Numbered from the stretch's first letter, positions 18,324 through 28,085 are shown. The stretch is DNA of 64,000 bases from Chitinophaga solisilvae (GCF_009928525.1 NZ_JAABOK010000002.1:310001-374000), one strand, 5' to 3'. The notes: generated from the letters alone by a model not told the origin. Program-made: numbers and translations.

Positions 18324-19796
18324 CTATCTGCTGTAGTTAGGTGCTTCCTTGGTGATGACTACGTCGTGCGGATGGTTTTCCTTTACGGTGGCGGCAGTGA
18401 TTTTTACAAACTGTGCTGCCTGTAAGGTTTTGATATCCTTGGAGCCTGTCAGGCCCATACCGGCGCGTAAGCCGCCTACAAACTGCTGGATGATTTCAGA
18501 CAGGTTGCCTTTGTATGGTACACGGCCAACGATACCTTCCGGTACCAGTTTCTTGATATCGTCTTCATCCTGGAAGTAGCGGTCCTTGCTGCCTTCTTGC
18601 ATCGCTTCGATAGAACCCATACCACGGTAGGATTTGAACTTACGGCCTTCGTAGATGATTGTTTCTCCGGGGCTTTCTTCCACACCTGCAAAGATGGAAC
18701 CTGCCATGATAGTGCTGGCGCCTGCTGCGAGGGCTTTTACCATATCGCCGGTATAACGGATACCGCCGTCAGCAATCACCGGGATACCCAGCTTTTTCAA
18801 TGCTTCGGCTGCTTCCAGTACGGCAGACAGCTGCGGGAAGCCTGCTCCTGTTACGATGCGGGTAGTACAGATAGAACCGGGGCCTACACCAACCTTCACT
18901 GCGTCAGCGCCGGCTTGTGCCAGTGCCAGTGCGCCTTCTGCGGTGGCTACGTTACCGGCAATCACCTGCAGTTTAGGGAATGCTTTCTTTAATTTCTTCA
19001 GGGTGTTGAGCACCGCAATGGAATGACCATGAGAGCTGTCCAGGCACACTACATCCACGCCTACGTTGATGAGAGCCTGTGCGCGGTCCAGTACATCAGG
19101 GGTAATACCTAATGCCGCACCTACCAGCAAACGGCCGAACTCATCTTTTACTGCGTTCGGGTAGCTGGTCAGCTGCAGGATGTCACGGTAAGTGATCAGA
19201 CCTACCAGCTTGCCCTGCTTATTAACAACCGGTAATTTCTCAATTTTATATTGCTGAAGGATTTTTTCAGCCTTTTTCAGGTCGGTGCCTTCCGGCGCCG
19301 TGATCAGCTTTTCGCTGGTCATCACTTCAGCTACCAGTCTCTTTTTGTTTCTTTCGAAACGCAGATCCCTGTTAGTCAGAATACCAACCAGTTTATTGTT
19401 GTCGTCTATAATGGGAATACCGCCAATGCCGTTTTCTTTCATGAGCTTCAGCGCCTGTCCGATAGTGGCGTCGGCTTTCAGCGTAACGGGGTCCATAATC
19501 AGACCGCTTTCGCTACGTTTCACCCTTCTCACCATTTCGGCCTGTCTTTCAATGCTCATGTTTTTGTGGAGAATACCTATTCCGCCTTCTCTCGCCAACG
19601 CAATAGCCAGATTGGCTTCTGTAACAGTATCCATCGCTGCAGATACCATCGGTATGTTCAGGCGTATGTTTTTTGTTAATTGCGAAGAGATATTTACTTC
19701 TTTAGGCAGAACGTCACTGTAGGCAGGTACCAGGAGCACATCATCAAATGTAAGTCCGTCAGCTACAAATTTGGGTTTAGATTTTCCCGCAGGCAT
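18324..19796 (-). CDS. guaB: IMP dehydrogenase
   Basis: A 490-residue enzyme converting IMP to XMP with NAD+, the committed step to GTP. The catalytic TIM barrel is split by two CBS domains at about residues 95-215 ([34 protein letters not shown]). The active-site Cys is in [12 protein letters not shown] and phosphate loops ([17 protein letters not shown]) are intact; the flap holds YRGMGS. Length is standard. Promoter below. Confidence 0.97.
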   Translation of the reverse strand: MPAGKSKPKFVADGLTFDDVLLVPAYSDVLPKEVNISSQLTKNIRLNIPMVSAAMDTVTEANLAIALAREGGIGILHKNMSIERQAEMVRRVKRSESGLIMDPVTLKADATIGQALKLMKENGIGGIPIIDDNNKLVGILTNRDLRFERNKKRLVAEVMTSEKLITAPEGTDLKKAEKILQQYKIEKLPVVNKQGKLVGLITYRDILQLTSYPNAVKDEFGRLLVGAALGITPDVLDRAQALINVGVDVVCLDSSHGHSIAVLNTLKKLKKAFPKLQVIAGNVATAEGALALAQAGADAVKVGVGPGSICTTRIVTGAGFPQLSAVLEAAEALKKLGIPVIADGGIRYTGDMVKALAAGASTIMAGSIFAGVEESPGETIIYEGRKFKSYRGMGSIEAMQEGSKDRYFQDEDDIKKLVPEGIVGRVPYKGNLSEIIQQFVGGLRAGMGLTGSKDIKTLQAAQFVKITAATVKENHPHDVVITKEAPNYSR

Positions 19797-19832
19797 GATG
19801 CAACTATTTGTCAGTTAAAAAATAATTGCACG

Positions 19833-19840
19833 CAAATGTA
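19833..19840 (-). promoter_or_regulatory. Candidate -7 box for guaB
   Basis: On the minus strand this reads TACATTTG, matching TAnnTTTG, 37 bases upstream of the guaB ATG. No convincing TTTG at the right spacing was seen. Confidence 0.4.
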
Positions 19841-19982
19841 GTTCTATTTCGGCAATAAATAAAATATTCACTCCCCGACTCATGATTACCATTGTTAATA
19901 TTATGTTACTTACAGTTGATTAAAAGATAGCCTGAGCCTGTTAACCAGGTAAATGTCATATGATGAATGACAAGCAAGAATT

Positions 19983-21101
19983 TCATCGCCGGTCTGCAGC
20001 TGTTATCAGCCCGTAACGTTGTCCCGGCAGGCTTTTCAGCAGCAATTGCATCTCCAGGCTGAACACCGCGGCAGCCACTTCACTGCCGGATAAACTGCTC
20101 TGTATATATAATTCTTCCAGCCGTCTTTCACTCTTTTCCCGGAACATTCCCAGTATCTGCCGCTCATTGTCGGTTAATTGTAAAAACAATTCCTGCTGCC
20201 CGGATACTGGTATTTTAGCGGTTTCCGACCAGCCCATGGTTTCCAGGATGTCTGCTGCTCCGGTAATCAGCATGGCTTTATTATTCTTTATCAGGTGATG
20301 GCATCCGGCAGCATGCGGGTCATATACCGACCCCGGAATACAGAATACATCACGGTTATAGCCGTTGGCCAGGTCGGCAGTAATCAGCGAACCTCCCTGC
20401 AGACCGCTTTCCACCACGATGGTGGCATCGCAGAGGCCCGCCACTATCCGGTTGCGGCGGGGGAAATTTTGCCGGTCCGGCTGCGTATAACTCATGTAAT
20501 CCGTCAGCAGGCCGCCCTGCTCCAGCATCCGGGCCGCCACCTCCTTATGCGCCGGCGGATAGATACGGTCCAGCCCATGTGCCAGTACCCCGATGGTGGG
20601 TATTTGCTGCGCCAGTGCTGTTTTATGTGCCAGGATGTCAATACCATAAGCCAGCCCGCTCACCAGCGTAATATCGGCGGCGGCCAGCTCCTGCGTCAGC
20701 TGCTCGCATACCTTCCTGCCATAGGCAGAAGGATGCCGCGTACCTACTATACTCACCATCCTCGCGGCATTGAGATCTGCACGTCCTTTGTAATACAGCA
20801 GGGAAGGCGCATCATAGCATTGAAGCAACCGCTGCGGATACAAAGGATCGGTACAGAACAACGCCTGTATTTTATATCGTTCTATAAAAGCTATCTCTTT
20901 TTCTACCAGCGCAAAATCACGGAAATCCCTGATGGCTGCAGCTCTTACCGCACCAATTGTAGCTGTTCTTTCCAGCTCATATTTCTTTGCCTTGAAGATA
21001 TTAGCGGCACTGCCAAAGGTTTCCAGCAGCCTGCGTATAATGACATCGCCTATCAACGGGATTCGGGTTAATGCAATCTGGTACATTAATTCCTGGGGCA
21101 T
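19983..21101 (-). CDS. dprA: DNA-processing protein DprA
   Basis: A 372-residue protein that loads RecA on incoming single-stranded DNA during transformation. The Rossmann-like DprA core is clear: VSIVGTRHPSAYGR, VSGLAYGIDILAHKTAL, GVLAHGLDRIYPP, FPRRNRIVAGL and VVESGLQGGSLITADLA (all short pieces). An N-terminal helix-hairpin-helix region precedes it and a winged-helix-like tail follows (residues about 300-372). Length is usual. No other competence gene is nearby. Confidence 0.93.
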   Translation of the reverse strand: MPQELMYQIALTRIPLIGDVIIRRLLETFGSAANIFKAKKYELERTATIGAVRAAAIRDFRDFALVEKEIAFIERYKIQALFCTDPLYPQRLLQCYDAPSLLYYKGRADLNAARMVSIVGTRHPSAYGRKVCEQLTQELAAADITLVSGLAYGIDILAHKTALAQQIPTIGVLAHGLDRIYPPAHKEVAARMLEQGGLLTDYMSYTQPDRQNFPRRNRIVAGLCDATIVVESGLQGGSLITADLANGYNRDVFCIPGSVYDPHAAGCHHLIKNNKAMLITGAADILETMGWSETAKIPVSGQQELFLQLTDNERQILGMFREKSERRLEELYIQSSLSGSEVAAAVFSLEMQLLLKSLPGQRYGLITAADRR

Positions 21102-21144
21102 AACAAACTTAATTTCAAATTAAATTACGACTTTCCTGCATCAT

Positions 21145-21152
21145 TATTTTTG
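21145..21152 (+). promoter_or_regulatory. Candidate -7 box for the P4-type phosphatase
   Basis: TATTTTTG matches TAnnTTTG, 41 bases before the ATG at 21193. No clear -33 box at 17-23 bases. Confidence 0.35.
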
Positions 21153-21192
21153 CAGAGAGAACTATTTTTGTAAAACACCAACAGATATTTTT

Positions 21193-21999
21193 ATGATGAT
21201 GAAAAGGTTATGGGCAGGAGTGCTGATACTCGGTTTGTTCGCGTGCAAAACTACCAGGCAGGCAACCACCGCTGCCTCAGATACTTCACTGACTCCTTAC
21301 GGTCCGGCCTGGGCAGCCCTCTGGCAGCAGCAATCCGGCGAATATAAAGCCCTCTGCCTGCAGGCATATCAGCTGGCCGCATGGCGCCTCGATCAGCTGC
21401 TGGCCCAGCCTCATGACAAGCCCCTCGCCATCGTCACTGATATTGATGAAACCCTACTGGATAACAGCCCCTACTCTGTTCATCAGGCACTCAACGGCAA
21501 GGGCTACGATGAACAAAGCTGGATAGCATGGACCGCCAAAGCTGCTGCTGACACCGTTCCCGGTGCGCCGAACTTTTTTAAATACGCAGCATCCAAAGGC
21601 GTAAAAATATTCTACATCACCAACAGACTGGAAACAGAAAAAGCAGCTACGCTGAAAAACCTGCAGCAATACGGCTTCCCGGATGCTGATGAACAACACC
21701 TGCTGCTGAAAACCACCACCTCCGGCAAAGAACCCCGCCGCAGGCAAGTGTTACAGCACTACGATATCGCCCTCCTCTGTGGTGATAACCTCAGCGATTT
21801 CGCCGATATCTTCGATAAAAAACCAATGGCCGAAAGAAACGCCGCTACCCTCCAATCCGCTCCCGGCTTCGGCAGCAGATACATCGTACTGCCCAATCCC
21901 ATGTACGGCGACTGGGAAGGTGCACTGTACAACTTTCAATACAAACTCACCCCGCAGGCAAAAGACAGTGTGATGAGGAGCAGGTTGAAAAACTACTAG
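21193..21999 (+). CDS. 5'-nucleotidase / acid phosphatase, lipoprotein e(P4) family
   Basis: A 268-residue outer-membrane or periplasmic lipoprotein of the HAD superfamily (class C acid phosphatase type). Lipobox LFAC near residue 18. HAD motif 1 is VTDIDETLLDN (nucleophile and acid/base Asp), motif 2 lies in ITNRLE, motif 4 in CGDNLSDFADIF. P4 proteins dephosphorylate nucleotides such as NMN and 5'-nucleotides so the nucleoside can be taken up. ATG codons at 21193, 21196 and 21202 are possible starts; the first is used here. Confidence 0.9.
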   Translation: MMMKRLWAGVLILGLFACKTTRQATTAASDTSLTPYGPAWAALWQQQSGEYKALCLQAYQLAAWRLDQLLAQPHDKPLAIVTDIDETLLDNSPYSVHQALNGKGYDEQSWIAWTAKAAADTVPGAPNFFKYAASKGVKIFYITNRLETEKAATLKNLQQYGFPDADEQHLLLKTTTSGKEPRRRQVLQHYDIALLCGDNLSDFADIFDKKPMAERNAATLQSAPGFGSRYIVLPNPMYGDWEGALYNFQYKLTPQAKDSVMRSRLKNY

Positions 22000-22006
22000 C
22001 TTTATC

Positions 22007-22151
22007 AATTACGAATTACGAATTGCGAATTACGAATGTAGAAGCGAAGTTCAAAACGAAGATTAGAGAGGATAAATATTAAATATCACCTTTAATCTTC
22101 GTTTTGAACTTCGCTTCTACATTCGTAATTCGTAATTCGCAATTCGTAATT
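22007..22151. repeat. Intergenic palindrome E5 (heptamer family, simple)
   Basis: Between convergent genes. Left arm heptamers run ACG, ACG, GCG, ACG; the right arm, read back, runs ACG, GCG, ACG, ACG, so the variant unit has moved by one step. Inner stem GAAGCGAAGTTCAAAACGAAGATTA (in two parts) pairs fully with the right side. Confidence 0.93.
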
Positions 22152-22154
22152 ATA

Positions 22155-24041
22155 TTATAACCCCGTTATTTTAAACACCGTTCTCCTGTTCTCGGCTCTG
22201 CCGCTTTCAGTATCATTGGAAACTATGGGTTGGGTTTCTCCATAACCTTTGGCGGTCATGCGGGTGGTGGGGATACCTTTTTCTGCGAGGTATTTTACAA
22301 CGGCTTTGGCGCGGTTGTCGGAGAGCAGCAGGTTGTCTTTATCGCTGCCCACGTTATCGGTGTGGCCGGCGATTTCAATACGGATCGTCGGATTTTCCTG
22401 CAGGAGTTTTACGAGTTTATCAAGTTCTGTAACAGAAGCGGGTTCCAGGTTGAACTGTTTGCTTTTGAAAAAGATGTTGTGTAGCACGATGCTGGCATTG
22501 GCAGCGAGGGGCTGCAGTGGAATGTTTTTTTCAAAGGGAACACCGGGATTATGATCTTTCAGGGAGAAATTATCCGAGTAGAAGAGATAACCTTTCTTGT
22601 TAACGTGGAAGGCATAATCTTTTCCTACCGGCAGGGGAGCCAGGAAGTCCCCGTTGTCATTGGTTTTTACGGCAGCGATCTGGTAGCCTCCCTGCAGGTC
22701 AATAACGTCGATATTGGCAGCAATGCGCGTATGCGTAACCGTGTCGTATACAAATCCCTTTACGTATAATGTCTGCAGCGGGCGGGCTTCCGGATACAGC
22801 TCAAAGCTGTAGATATCGAGGCCACCGCGGGTATCAGACCTGTCTGATGCGAAGTAGCCGGTGGTGCCGTTTGCATCAACAATGAGAGATGCGTCTTCAT
22901 CGATGGTATTGATCGGATAACCCAGGTTAACGGCTGGTCCCCAGCTGCCATCTGGTTGCCGCCGGGAGTAGAAAATATCCTGTCCGCCATAGCCGGGATG
23001 CCCGTTGGAAGAGAAATACAGCGTTTGCCCGTCGGCATGGATAAAAGGAGTTGTTTCCCTGCCGGGGGTGTTGATGTTGGGGCCTAACCGCTCCGGCGCG
23101 CTCCAGCGGCCATTTGCGAGGCGTTTGCTGACGAAGATGTCTGTAGCGTTGTCGGTGGTTTCGCGGGCAAAATACAGCGTCTGTTTATCTGCAGAAAGAC
23201 TGGGCTGTGATTCCCAGTCGCGGGTATTAACGGGCGCACCTATATTTTGCGGGGTTGTCCAGCCGTTGGGTGTCAGCTCAGAATAGTAGATGTCGCAGCT
23301 GCCTTTGCCATCGGGAAATTCGCAGCCGGTGAACATCAGCATGGTACCATCCTGCGATATGTTCTGTGCGCCTTCATTATACGAGCTGTTTACCGGTTCG
23401 CCCATATTCACGGACTGGCTCCAGCCGCTGCTATCGCGGCGCGAAAGGAAGAAATCTTCATTGCGTCCGTTGATACGGCGGGTATAGATGAGGGTTCTGC
23501 TGTCGATGGTGAGGGATGGAAAATATTCCAGGTCCCTGCTGTTGATATGATCGCCGAGGTTCACCGGGTGAAAGGGTACCTGGCGCTGGCTGTTGTTAAC
23601 GGCGAAGGTGTAGTTGGCTCTCAGTTTTTCGGCAGTTGCATTTTTGGAACGGGCGGTAACCAGGTATTTGTCTACTAACTTCAATGCCTCAACGAAATTT
23701 CCGGTTCCTGCCAGCGCTTTGGAGTAAGCCATGGTTACCGGGCGTAGGCCGTTACTATCCAGTTGCTGGAGCTTCTGGAAGGCGGCCACTGCCTGTGTGT
23801 AATTTTTAAGTTCTGTATAGCAGAGGCCCATTTGTCCGTAGGCATCCGTAAAGCCGGGCGCTGTTTTCAGGGCTTCCTGCAGATAGCCGATGGCTTCCTT
23901 GGTGTTATACATGCGTACGGCGTCTACCGCCTTATCAAAACTGGCTTTGGCTTTTTTAGGGGCTGTTTCATATGTAACAACCTGCGCCTTCAGGGTGAGG
24001 CCATAGAAAAGGAGCAATAACAGGGGAAGAGTTTTCAGCAT
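22155..24041 (-). CDS. OmpA-family protein with TPR, PD40 propeller and CRD domains (PorE-like)
   Basis: A 628-residue envelope protein. Signal peptide to about residue 19; TPR repeats at about 25-145 (AIGYLQEALKTAPGFTDAY); PD40/WD40-like blades at about 170-425 (repeated NSYNEGAQNISQDG, SQPSLSADKQTLYFAR, ETTPFIHADGQTLYFSS, each a short piece); a carboxypeptidase-regulatory-like domain at about 430-510; and an OmpA C-terminal peptidoglycan-binding domain at about 525-628 (IEIAGHTDNVGSD, NRRTVFKI). This order equals that of PorE, the protein that links the T9SS ring to peptidoglycan. Bacteroidota also carry other proteins of this architecture, so PorE function is only a candidate. Confidence 0.85.
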   Translation of the reverse strand: MLKTLPLLLLLFYGLTLKAQVVTYETAPKKAKASFDKAVDAVRMYNTKEAIGYLQEALKTAPGFTDAYGQMGLCYTELKNYTQAVAAFQKLQQLDSNGLRPVTMAYSKALAGTGNFVEALKLVDKYLVTARSKNATAEKLRANYTFAVNNSQRQVPFHPVNLGDHINSRDLEYFPSLTIDSRTLIYTRRINGRNEDFFLSRRDSSGWSQSVNMGEPVNSSYNEGAQNISQDGTMLMFTGCEFPDGKGSCDIYYSELTPNGWTTPQNIGAPVNTRDWESQPSLSADKQTLYFARETTDNATDIFVSKRLANGRWSAPERLGPNINTPGRETTPFIHADGQTLYFSSNGHPGYGGQDIFYSRRQPDGSWGPAVNLGYPINTIDEDASLIVDANGTTGYFASDRSDTRGGLDIYSFELYPEARPLQTLYVKGFVYDTVTHTRIAANIDVIDLQGGYQIAAVKTNDNGDFLAPLPVGKDYAFHVNKKGYLFYSDNFSLKDHNPGVPFEKNIPLQPLAANASIVLHNIFFKSKQFNLEPASVTELDKLVKLLQENPTIRIEIAGHTDNVGSDKDNLLLSDNRAKAVVKYLAEKGIPTTRMTAKGYGETQPIVSNDTESGRAENRRTVFKITGL

Positions 24042-24078
24042 TGACGGATCTATTGATCCACGAATTTACGGATTTGAG

Positions 24079-24199
24079 ATTTTATCATTTGAGATTTTGT
24101 TATTTGAGATTTTATAGCTCATCAAGGTGTACTTATTGTTTCAGTATGCACCTTGATGAGCTTTAAAATCTCAAATAACAAAATTTCAAATGATAAAAT
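24079..24199. repeat. Intergenic palindrome E6 (TTATTTGAGATTT family, unique core)
   Basis: Outer arms ATTTTATCATTTGAGATTT and GTTATTTGAGATTTTA pair with a right arm ending AAATGATAAAAT; two mismatches. The centre is an unrelated 14-base stem, AGCTCATCAAGGTG, with a 19-base loop. Between co-directional minus genes; it ends 2 bases before the queE stop codon. Confidence 0.92.
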
Positions 24200-24201
24200 G
24201 C

Positions 24202-24828
24202 CTAGGGGACATTAATATACTTATGTACCTGCAAAGAGAGGGTCCATTGCGGGTTGTTCTTGATATAGTCAATGATGAGCGGAGTCATTTCTGCGCTGCG
24301 GCTCCATTCGGGCGCGAGGTATAACCGGCAATGCTTGTTAACCAGGGCAGCATATTTTTCTGCCCAGGCGAAATCTGATTTGTTGTAGATGACAACTTTC
24401 AGTTCGCTGGCTACCTTGCAGACTTCCGGCAGGGGGGCCTTGAATTTTTTGGGCGACAGCGTAATCCAGTCCCAGCTGCCGCTGAGCGGGGAGGAGCCGG
24501 ATGTTTCGATATGTGTTCTGAAGCCTTGTTTATGCAGCGCTCTGGTCAGTGCGTCGAGCGGATGCATGAGCGGCTCACCACCGGTAATGACGGCCAGGCG
24601 GCCGGGGTAGGAGGCGGCTTCCTGTACAATGTTGTCGATCGTCAGCTGCGGGTGTTTATCGGCATCCCAGCTCTCTTTTACATCACACCAATGGCAGCCT
24701 ACATCACAACCTCCCAGGCGGATGAAATAGGCAGCCCTGCCCTGATGCTGCCCTTCTCCCTGTATAGTGTAGAAGCGCTCCATCACCGGCAGGGTGCTGG
24801 TCATTATATTAGTAGTTGTTACAGACAT
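24202..24828 (-). CDS. queE: 7-carboxy-7-deazaguanine synthase
   Basis: A 208-residue radical SAM enzyme that makes 7-carboxy-7-deazaguanine in queuosine biosynthesis. The N-terminus has FYTIQGEGQHQGRAAYFIRLGGC and the cluster motif C-x3-C-x2-C (CDVGCHWC), the shortened form typical of QueE. GGEPLMHP and ETSGSSP follow. It lies alone, without queC or queD, but tgt, which uses the pathway's product, is at 38.8 kb. A start at MTSTLPVMERFY (nine residues in) is also possible. Confidence 0.92.
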   Translation of the reverse strand: MSVTTTNIMTSTLPVMERFYTIQGEGQHQGRAAYFIRLGGCDVGCHWCDVKESWDADKHPQLTIDNIVQEAASYPGRLAVITGGEPLMHPLDALTRALHKQGFRTHIETSGSSPLSGSWDWITLSPKKFKAPLPEVCKVASELKVVIYNKSDFAWAEKYAALVNKHCRLYLAPEWSRSAEMTPLIIDYIKNNPQWTLSLQVHKYINVP

Positions 24829-24866
24829 GACTTTATCTCACAAAGGTCCGGAATTTACCGGAGCTT

Positions 24867-25754
24867 TTAGTTCATACTTCCTTTCAGCCCAATCGTTGCG
24901 TGATAGGTATTTTTAAGCAGTGCGGCTATGGTCATAGGTCCTACGCCACCTGGCACAGGAGTGATATAGCTGCATTTAGGTGCTACTTCATCAAATTTGA
25001 CATCTCCTTTCAGACGGAAACCGCTCTTTTTGCTGGCATCTTCCACACGGTTGATACCTACGTCCACTATTACTGCGCCTTCTTTTACCATGTCGGCAGT
25101 CACGAAATCAGGTCTGCCGATGGCGGCTACGATGATATCCGCCTGGCGGCAGATTTCTGCCAGGTTATGTGTATGCGAATGTGTAAGCGTTACGGTGCAG
25201 TTGCCGGGATTGGTGTTGCGGCTGAGCAGGATGCTCACAGGCGTGCCTACAATATGGCTGCGTCCTATCACCACGGCATGTTTACCTTTGGTTGGAATGT
25301 TATAATGCTCCAGCAGCAGCATGATGCCGTAAGGAGTAGCCGGAATGAAAGCAGGCAGACCACTCACCATTTTACCCACATTCATGGGATGGAAACCGTC
25401 TACATCTTTACTGGGATCAATGGTATTGATAACCAGCTCTTCATTAATATGCTTGGGAAGCGGCAGTTGTACCAGGATACCGTCTACATCCGGATTCTCG
25501 TTGAGTAGAATGATCTGGTCCAGCAGATGCTTTTCAGAAATCTGGGCATCAAAGCGAAGCAGGGTGGAATTATATCCGCATTCTGCACATGATTTCACTT
25601 TGGAAGCTACGTAGGTTTCGCTTGCAGGATTATTGCCTACCAATATCGCCGCCAGGTGAGGAACTTTCTTGCCAGCAGCCTTTAATTCTGCCACAGAAGC
25701 GGCTAATTGAGCCTTTATGGCCTCAGAAACTAGTTTACCGTCTAAAATTTGCAT
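24867..25754 (-). CDS. folD: Methylenetetrahydrofolate dehydrogenase / cyclohydrolase
   Basis: A 295-residue bifunctional enzyme of one-carbon metabolism (5,10-methylene-THF to 10-formyl-THF). The family starts at [14 protein letters not shown], so ATG 25754 is preferred to the frame's first ATG at 25781. Visible: [13 protein letters not shown] with the catalytic Lys, [20 protein letters not shown], the Rossmann stretch [14 protein letters not shown] and [11 protein letters not shown]. Nothing unusual. Confidence 0.95.
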   Translation of the reverse strand: MQILDGKLVSEAIKAQLAASVAELKAAGKKVPHLAAILVGNNPASETYVASKVKSCAECGYNSTLLRFDAQISEKHLLDQIILLNENPDVDGILVQLPLPKHINEELVINTIDPSKDVDGFHPMNVGKMVSGLPAFIPATPYGIMLLLEHYNIPTKGKHAVVIGRSHIVGTPVSILLSRNTNPGNCTVTLTHSHTHNLAEICRQADIIVAAIGRPDFVTADMVKEGAVIVDVGINRVEDASKKSGFRLKGDVKFDEVAPKCSYITPVPGGVGPMTIAALLKNTYHATIGLKGSMN

Positions 25755-25787
25755 GTGCAAAGGTAAGGAAATAAACGCCATTGGCGT

Positions 25788-25908
25788 AATTACGAATTAC
25801 GAATGATGAATTGCGAATGAAGAGCGAAGACATAAGCGAACAATTTAATGTAAAGTCCGCTTATATCTTCGCTCTTCATTCGCAATTCATCATTCGTAAT
25901 TCGTAATT
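25788..25908. repeat. Intergenic palindrome E7 (heptamer family, simple)
   Basis: Arms of 51 bases (25788-25838 and 25858-25908) differ at one position (GAAGACATAAGCG against GAAGATATAAGCG). Lies between pckA and folD, both on the minus strand. Confidence 0.95.
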
Positions 25909-25926
25909 CATGTCTCATCGGTATTC

Positions 25927-26060
25927 AGCAAAACAAGCACATCATAAAACATGCTTGTTTTGCTCAGGCGTTGCGCCTGTCAGAATACCGGAATGTGGAA
26001 ATTATAAGGCAACGAAGGCATATAGTCTTGGTATGGCAGCTGCCTGAGGAGCAGCTGCCA
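25927..26060. terminator. pckA: Stack of short hairpins downstream of pckA
   Basis: Three small inverted repeats follow pckA on its downstream side: 26034-26043/26051-26060 (TGGCAGCTGC stem), 25965-25979 (CAGGCG/CGCCTG) and 25927-25939/25952-25964 (AGCAAAACAAGCA, 13 perfect pairs, 12-base loop). None has a good T tract on the minus strand, so termination is plausible but unproven. Confidence 0.45.
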
Positions 26061-26081
26061 GTACCCGGATCACAAGTGTAT

Positions 26082-27686
26082 TTAAGCAGTTTTTGGTGCG
26101 GCAGCGAGTATTTCAGCATCTGCGGCAGCGGCATATTTTTCGAAATTGCGTACGAACTGGCCGGCCAGGTCTTTGGCTTTTTCGTCGTAGGCAGCTTTAT
26201 CATCCCAGGTATTGCGCGGGTCCAGGATATTGTCCGGAACGCCGGGGCAGGCAGTGGGCATTTCGAAACCGAATACCGGATGCGGCTGGAAGGTAGCATT
26301 ATCCAGTTCGCCTTTCAGGGCCGCTGAAATCATGGCACGGGTGAACGACAGTTTGATGCGGTTACCGGTGCCGTAAGCACCGCCGGTCCAGCCGGTGTTA
26401 ATCAGCCATACGTTTACCTGGTACTGGCGCATTCTTTCGCCCAGCATCTGCGCATACTGCGCAGGGTGCAGCGGTAGGAACGGCGCGCCGAAGCAGGCAC
26501 TGAAAGTGGATTTAGGCTCAGTGATGCCGGCCTCTGTTCCCGCTACTTTGGCAGTATAACCGGAAATGAACTGGTACATCGCCTGGCCGGGAGATAATCT
26601 GGAGATTGGCGGTAATACACCGTAAGCATCGCAGGTGAGGAAGAATATATTCCGGGGAATACCTCCTACAGAAGGTTCCAGCGCATTTTCGATGTAAGAC
26701 AGCGGATAGGATACACGGGTGTTTTCGGTAATGCTGCCATCGGCATAATTAACCGTTTTGGTACCGGGGAAGAAGGTGATATTCTCCAGCAGCGCACCTT
26801 TACGTACCGCGCGGAAAATCTGCGGTTCCTTCTCTTCAGACAGGTCAATGCATTTTGCATAGCATCCGCCTTCAAAGTTGAAGACGCCGGTGGATGTCCA
26901 GCCATGTTCGTCATCTCCGATGAGTTTACGGGCAGGATCAGCGCTCAGCGTGGTTTTGCCGGTGCCGCTCAGGCCAAAGAATACAGCGGTATCGCCGTCT
27001 TTGCCCAGGTTGGCAGAGCAGTGCATGCTCAGCACATGCTTATCATGCGGTAATACATAATTCAGAATGGTGAAGATGCCTTTCTTAATTTCACCGGTAT
27101 AGGCGCTGCCACCAATAATGATGACCTTTTTGGTGAAGTTGACAACAGAGAAGTTCTGCTGACGGGTGCCATCAGTAGCCGGATCTGCGAGGCAGCCGGG
27201 CGCCTGAATAACGGTCCAGTCAGTATGCATGTAATCCAGTTCATCTTCCGCAGGACGGAGGAACATATTATAGGCAAACAGGTTAGACCATGGCAGTTCA
27301 GTCACTACTTTCACATTTACGCGGTAGTCTTCATCTGCACAGGCATAACAGTCACGCACCCAAACGTCTTTGCCGGTGAAATAGGCAGTTATTTTTTTGT
27401 AAAGGCGATCGAAATTAGCTTCAGAGATAGGGATGTTAAAATCGTTCCAGTTAACAGTGTCACTGGTGATCGCATCTTTTACAATGAATTTGTCTTTTGG
27501 TGAACGGCCGGTAAAGGTTCCGGTATTAACGGCGAGTGCTCCTGTGTCTGAGAAAACACCCTGGTTCCTGGCTACAGTCTGCTCTGCCAGTTCCTCAGGA
27601 GAAAGTTGGTAATATACATTCGACACATTCTCTATGCCCAGTTCCCGTAAGTCAGCAACAGGGTTCCTTACGCTACTCATTTGCAT
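26082..27686 (-). CDS. pckA: Phosphoenolpyruvate carboxykinase (ATP)
   Basis: A 534-residue gluconeogenic enzyme making PEP from oxaloacetate and ATP. The start at 27686 (MQMSSVRNPVADL; MSSV at 27680 is also possible) is chosen because the extra 37 residues upstream in the frame cross the promoter and look non-coding. Visible: GRSPKDKFIV, the P-loop GLSGTGKTTLSAD, the second metal/nucleotide site DDEHGW, and INTGWTGGAYGTG. Length agrees with the family (about 540). It has its own well-formed promoter and is followed by a stack of hairpins. Confidence 0.96.
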   Translation of the reverse strand: MQMSSVRNPVADLRELGIENVSNVYYQLSPEELAEQTVARNQGVFSDTGALAVNTGTFTGRSPKDKFIVKDAITSDTVNWNDFNIPISEANFDRLYKKITAYFTGKDVWVRDCYACADEDYRVNVKVVTELPWSNLFAYNMFLRPAEDELDYMHTDWTVIQAPGCLADPATDGTRQQNFSVVNFTKKVIIIGGSAYTGEIKKGIFTILNYVLPHDKHVLSMHCSANLGKDGDTAVFFGLSGTGKTTLSADPARKLIGDDEHGWTSTGVFNFEGGCYAKCIDLSEEKEPQIFRAVRKGALLENITFFPGTKTVNYADGSITENTRVSYPLSYIENALEPSVGGIPRNIFFLTCDAYGVLPPISRLSPGQAMYQFISGYTAKVAGTEAGITEPKSTFSACFGAPFLPLHPAQYAQMLGERMRQYQVNVWLINTGWTGGAYGTGNRIKLSFTRAMISAALKGELDNATFQPHPVFGFEMPTACPGVPDNILDPRNTWDDKAAYDEKAKDLAGQFVRNFEKYAAAADAEILAAAPKTA

Positions 27687-27713
27687 AAAAGCAAGATTGT
27701 TTTGGTGTAAAAG

Positions 27714-27743
27714 CAAAACTAGCGATTTTTTGATACCGTCAAA
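27714..27743 (-). promoter_or_regulatory. pckA: Bacteroidota-type promoter of pckA
   Basis: On the minus strand: TTTG (complement of 27740-27743), an 18-base spacer, then TAGTTTTG (complement of 27714-27721), matching TTTG-N19-TAnnTTTG closely. The -7 box lies 27 bases before the ATG at 27686. Confidence 0.65.
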
Positions 27744-28051
27744 TTTTATCGATGTTGTACCATGAAAATTTAGAAGAACACGATGGTACCAAGCCATATT
27801 TTTGCGATCTGTTTAATAAGCCTGCATTTCCTTGTATTAATTTCAAAGAATAAGTGTGTGAATATAACATTAAGTATGCGCAAGGGAGTATCAGTGCAAA
27901 ACCGCCGGCACCGGGCGCTTTAAATTGCGTTTTACCTAATTTGACGCAATATGCGCAGAATGTGACCTCTTTTATTGCTGCAGTGACATTGCCATCAGTC
28001 TGAATTTTCCCGAAGACGAAATAAACGCGGCCGCGAATCCGAAATTTTGCA

Positions 28052-28059
28052 TAGGTTTG
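28052..28059 (+). promoter_or_regulatory. Candidate -7 box for the M24 peptidase
   Basis: TAGGTTTG matches TAnnTTTG, 26 bases before the ATG at 28086. No TTTG at the expected upstream distance. Confidence 0.45.
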
Positions 28060-28085
28060 AAGCCTCATTTTGAAAATAAGAAGAT

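Larger units (their letters stand above)
27687..28085. other. Divergent intergenic region pckA / M24 peptidase
   Basis: 399 bases. It holds the pckA promoter (27714-27743) and a -7 box for the peptidase gene (28052-28059). No palindrome of the repeat families is present, unlike three other divergent junctions. The central 200 bases show no gene. Confidence 0.6.

Noticed and set aside
22007..22151. Heptamer runs as a CRISPR array or simple microsatellite
   Set aside because: Units are 7 bp, form inverted pairs around a core and have no spacers; no cas gene is near. They are palindromes, not arrays.
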